DNA of 15,185 bases from Streptomyces viridochromogenes (GTDB lineage: Bacteria; Actinomycetota; Actinomycetes; Streptomycetales; Streptomycetaceae), in the NCBI RefSeq assembly GCF_001270495.1, contig NZ_LGUR01000013.1, positions 1 through 15,185 of the forward strand. Direction: 5' to 3'. Made by a program: the position numbers and the translations under genes. Positions within the stretch are counted from its first letter, which is position 1, and every line of letters begins with the position of its first letter. Below are positions 14,518 through 15,185 of the stretch, in pieces. The notes below the pieces were generated by a model that was given only the letters and a program-made list of their open reading frames with translations, did no database searches and was not told the DNA's origin.

Positions 14518-15045
14518 TCACCTGGCACGCCCAGGTTGATCGCGGCTACAGCTCTCGTTCTGGGCCCAGTCGGCAGCCGCTTGCGTCAGCCGCCCAAAGT
14601 GGGGCCACGGCTTCTGGCCGTTCACGTCGCGAAACTGCAGGAAGAGATTCGCGGGCTCCTGCAGCTCTACCAGCACGTGGCCCCATTCAGCCATCACAAG
14701 GTCCTGCTCTACGTACTTCTGCTCCACATACAGCCCGAGCGTGTCGAGCATGGCCAGCGCGCCTACAGCAGCGCGGGCCAGCTCTTCATTTGAGTTTCCC
14801 AGCCGCCTAGCCTTCGGCTCAGACCGGCACTTCTCTCTGATGACCCGGCGGCCTCGAATCTGCTCCGTGTCGCACAGCTTCTCGTGCAGCGAAAGGAAGA
14901 GGTCACGCCGGTTGAGGTTCTTTGCCTGCTGCTCCGATTCTTCGTGTGTCTTCTGGCTGAAGCTGTGGGCGCGCCATGCCACCACCACGGAGGCAATGGC
15001 TGCCAGTGCAGAGAACACAGAGATGATGAGAGCGGCTTCAGCCAT
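14518..15045 (-). CDS. Membrane-anchored hypothetical protein, 175 aa
   Basis: A single N-terminal hydrophobic helix (about 4-24) is followed by a charged, helical stretch, HSFSQKTHEESEQQAKNLNR (27-46), then a soluble domain with RRDLFLSLHEKL, AAVGALAMLDTLGLYVEQKY and EWGHVLVELQEP. The layout, one helix, a short coiled coil and a DUF4760-like helical domain, is seen in many accessory proteins of unknown function. Third-position G/C is lower than in neighbouring genes, suggesting recent acquisition. No strong ribosome site precedes the ATG at 15045. It may be near the end of a cassette that continues beyond the window. Confidence 0.65.
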   Translation of the reverse strand: MAEAALIISVFSALAAIASVVVAWRAHSFSQKTHEESEQQAKNLNRRDLFLSLHEKLCDTEQIRGRRVIREKCRSEPKARRLGNSNEELARAAVGALAMLDTLGLYVEQKYVEQDLVMAEWGHVLVELQEPANLFLQFRDVNGQKPWPHFGRLTQAAADWAQNESCSRDQPGRAR

Positions 15046-15185
15046 ACCGAAACGTGATCACGCGCCCGGCCCTGTGGCCAATCGGGTTGCGCCAGACGGA
15101 CTCGGAGGGAAGCTCGGTTCAGCGGCGACCGGATCTGCTGGACGTGCACGGCACTGTTCGTCCTCGTCCGCGCGCCCGCCGAGCG
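15046..15185. other. Right-hand edge, no gene assigned
   Basis: The last 140 bp contain no frame I can support. They should include the promoter of the minus-strand gene ending at 14518. A GATCACG motif occurs near 15055. Confidence 0.4.

Noticed and set aside
1..15185. CRISPR array, tRNA or rRNA genes, riboswitches
   Set aside because: No regularly spaced direct repeats, cloverleaf-like segments or recognisable RNA motifs were seen by eye.

Overview
The window is very GC-rich, with strong G/C at third codon positions, GTG/TTG starts and dense two-strand packing. Together with the gene families present this points to Streptomyces or a close relative. The left end carries six tightly spaced perfect or near-perfect palindromes in about 150 bp (16-164), with 3-nt TGC, TCC or GCT loops in the clearest ones. 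This is the architecture of a Streptomyces linear-replicon telomere, so the window most likely starts at or very near the end of a linear chromosome or linear plasmid. The extreme terminal palindrome appears to be missing.

Region 1 (1-3290): the telomere, a gene-free subtelomeric leader with a candidate promoter, and a large DEAH helicase with several C-terminal helicase-associated repeats. It is the usual telomere-proximal gene (TtrA type). A strong hairpin separates it from the convergent gene that follows.

Region 2 (3291-5550): a Schlafen/AlbA_2-type protein and a P-loop kinase-like protein, both on the minus strand, and a possible 46-codon ORF on the plus strand.

Region 3 (5646-9013): a minus-strand pair, lgt (prolipoprotein diacylglyceryl transferase) followed by a small four-helix membrane protein. 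It is divergent from a NarL-type two-component system whose genes overlap by ATGA. A 16-bp perfect palindrome lies between the divergent units.

Region 4 (9091-11075): a TetR regulator divergent from an SDR-fold oxidoreductase that lacks the usual Tyr-x3-Lys, followed by a DoxX-like membrane protein and a strong terminator hairpin. An AAGTGGG-N8-CCCACTT operator candidate sits in the divergent intergenic region.

Region 5 (11077-11706): a scar of three gene fragments, namely an integrase N-terminal piece (minus), an ATP-dependent DNA ligase piece carrying the KxDG motif (plus) and an IS21-type IstB C-terminal piece (plus), butted against each other.

Region 6 (11730-15185): an intact LLM-class flavin/F420 oxidoreductase, then poorly coding or decayed DNA. 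This holds an open but unfinished plus frame, a minus-strand gene broken by a single frameshift, a small conserved-looking protein behind a duplicated promoter/leader block, a C-terminal remnant of a regulator-like gene, and a membrane-anchored unknown protein. The mix of telomere, accessory regulators, broken genes and IS debris is typical of the variable arm of a Streptomyces linear replicon. No clearly new multi-gene system is proven. The best leads are the telomere variant, the AlbA_2 protein beside it, the non-canonical SDR with its operator, and the duplicated promoter at about 13.75-13.87 kb.
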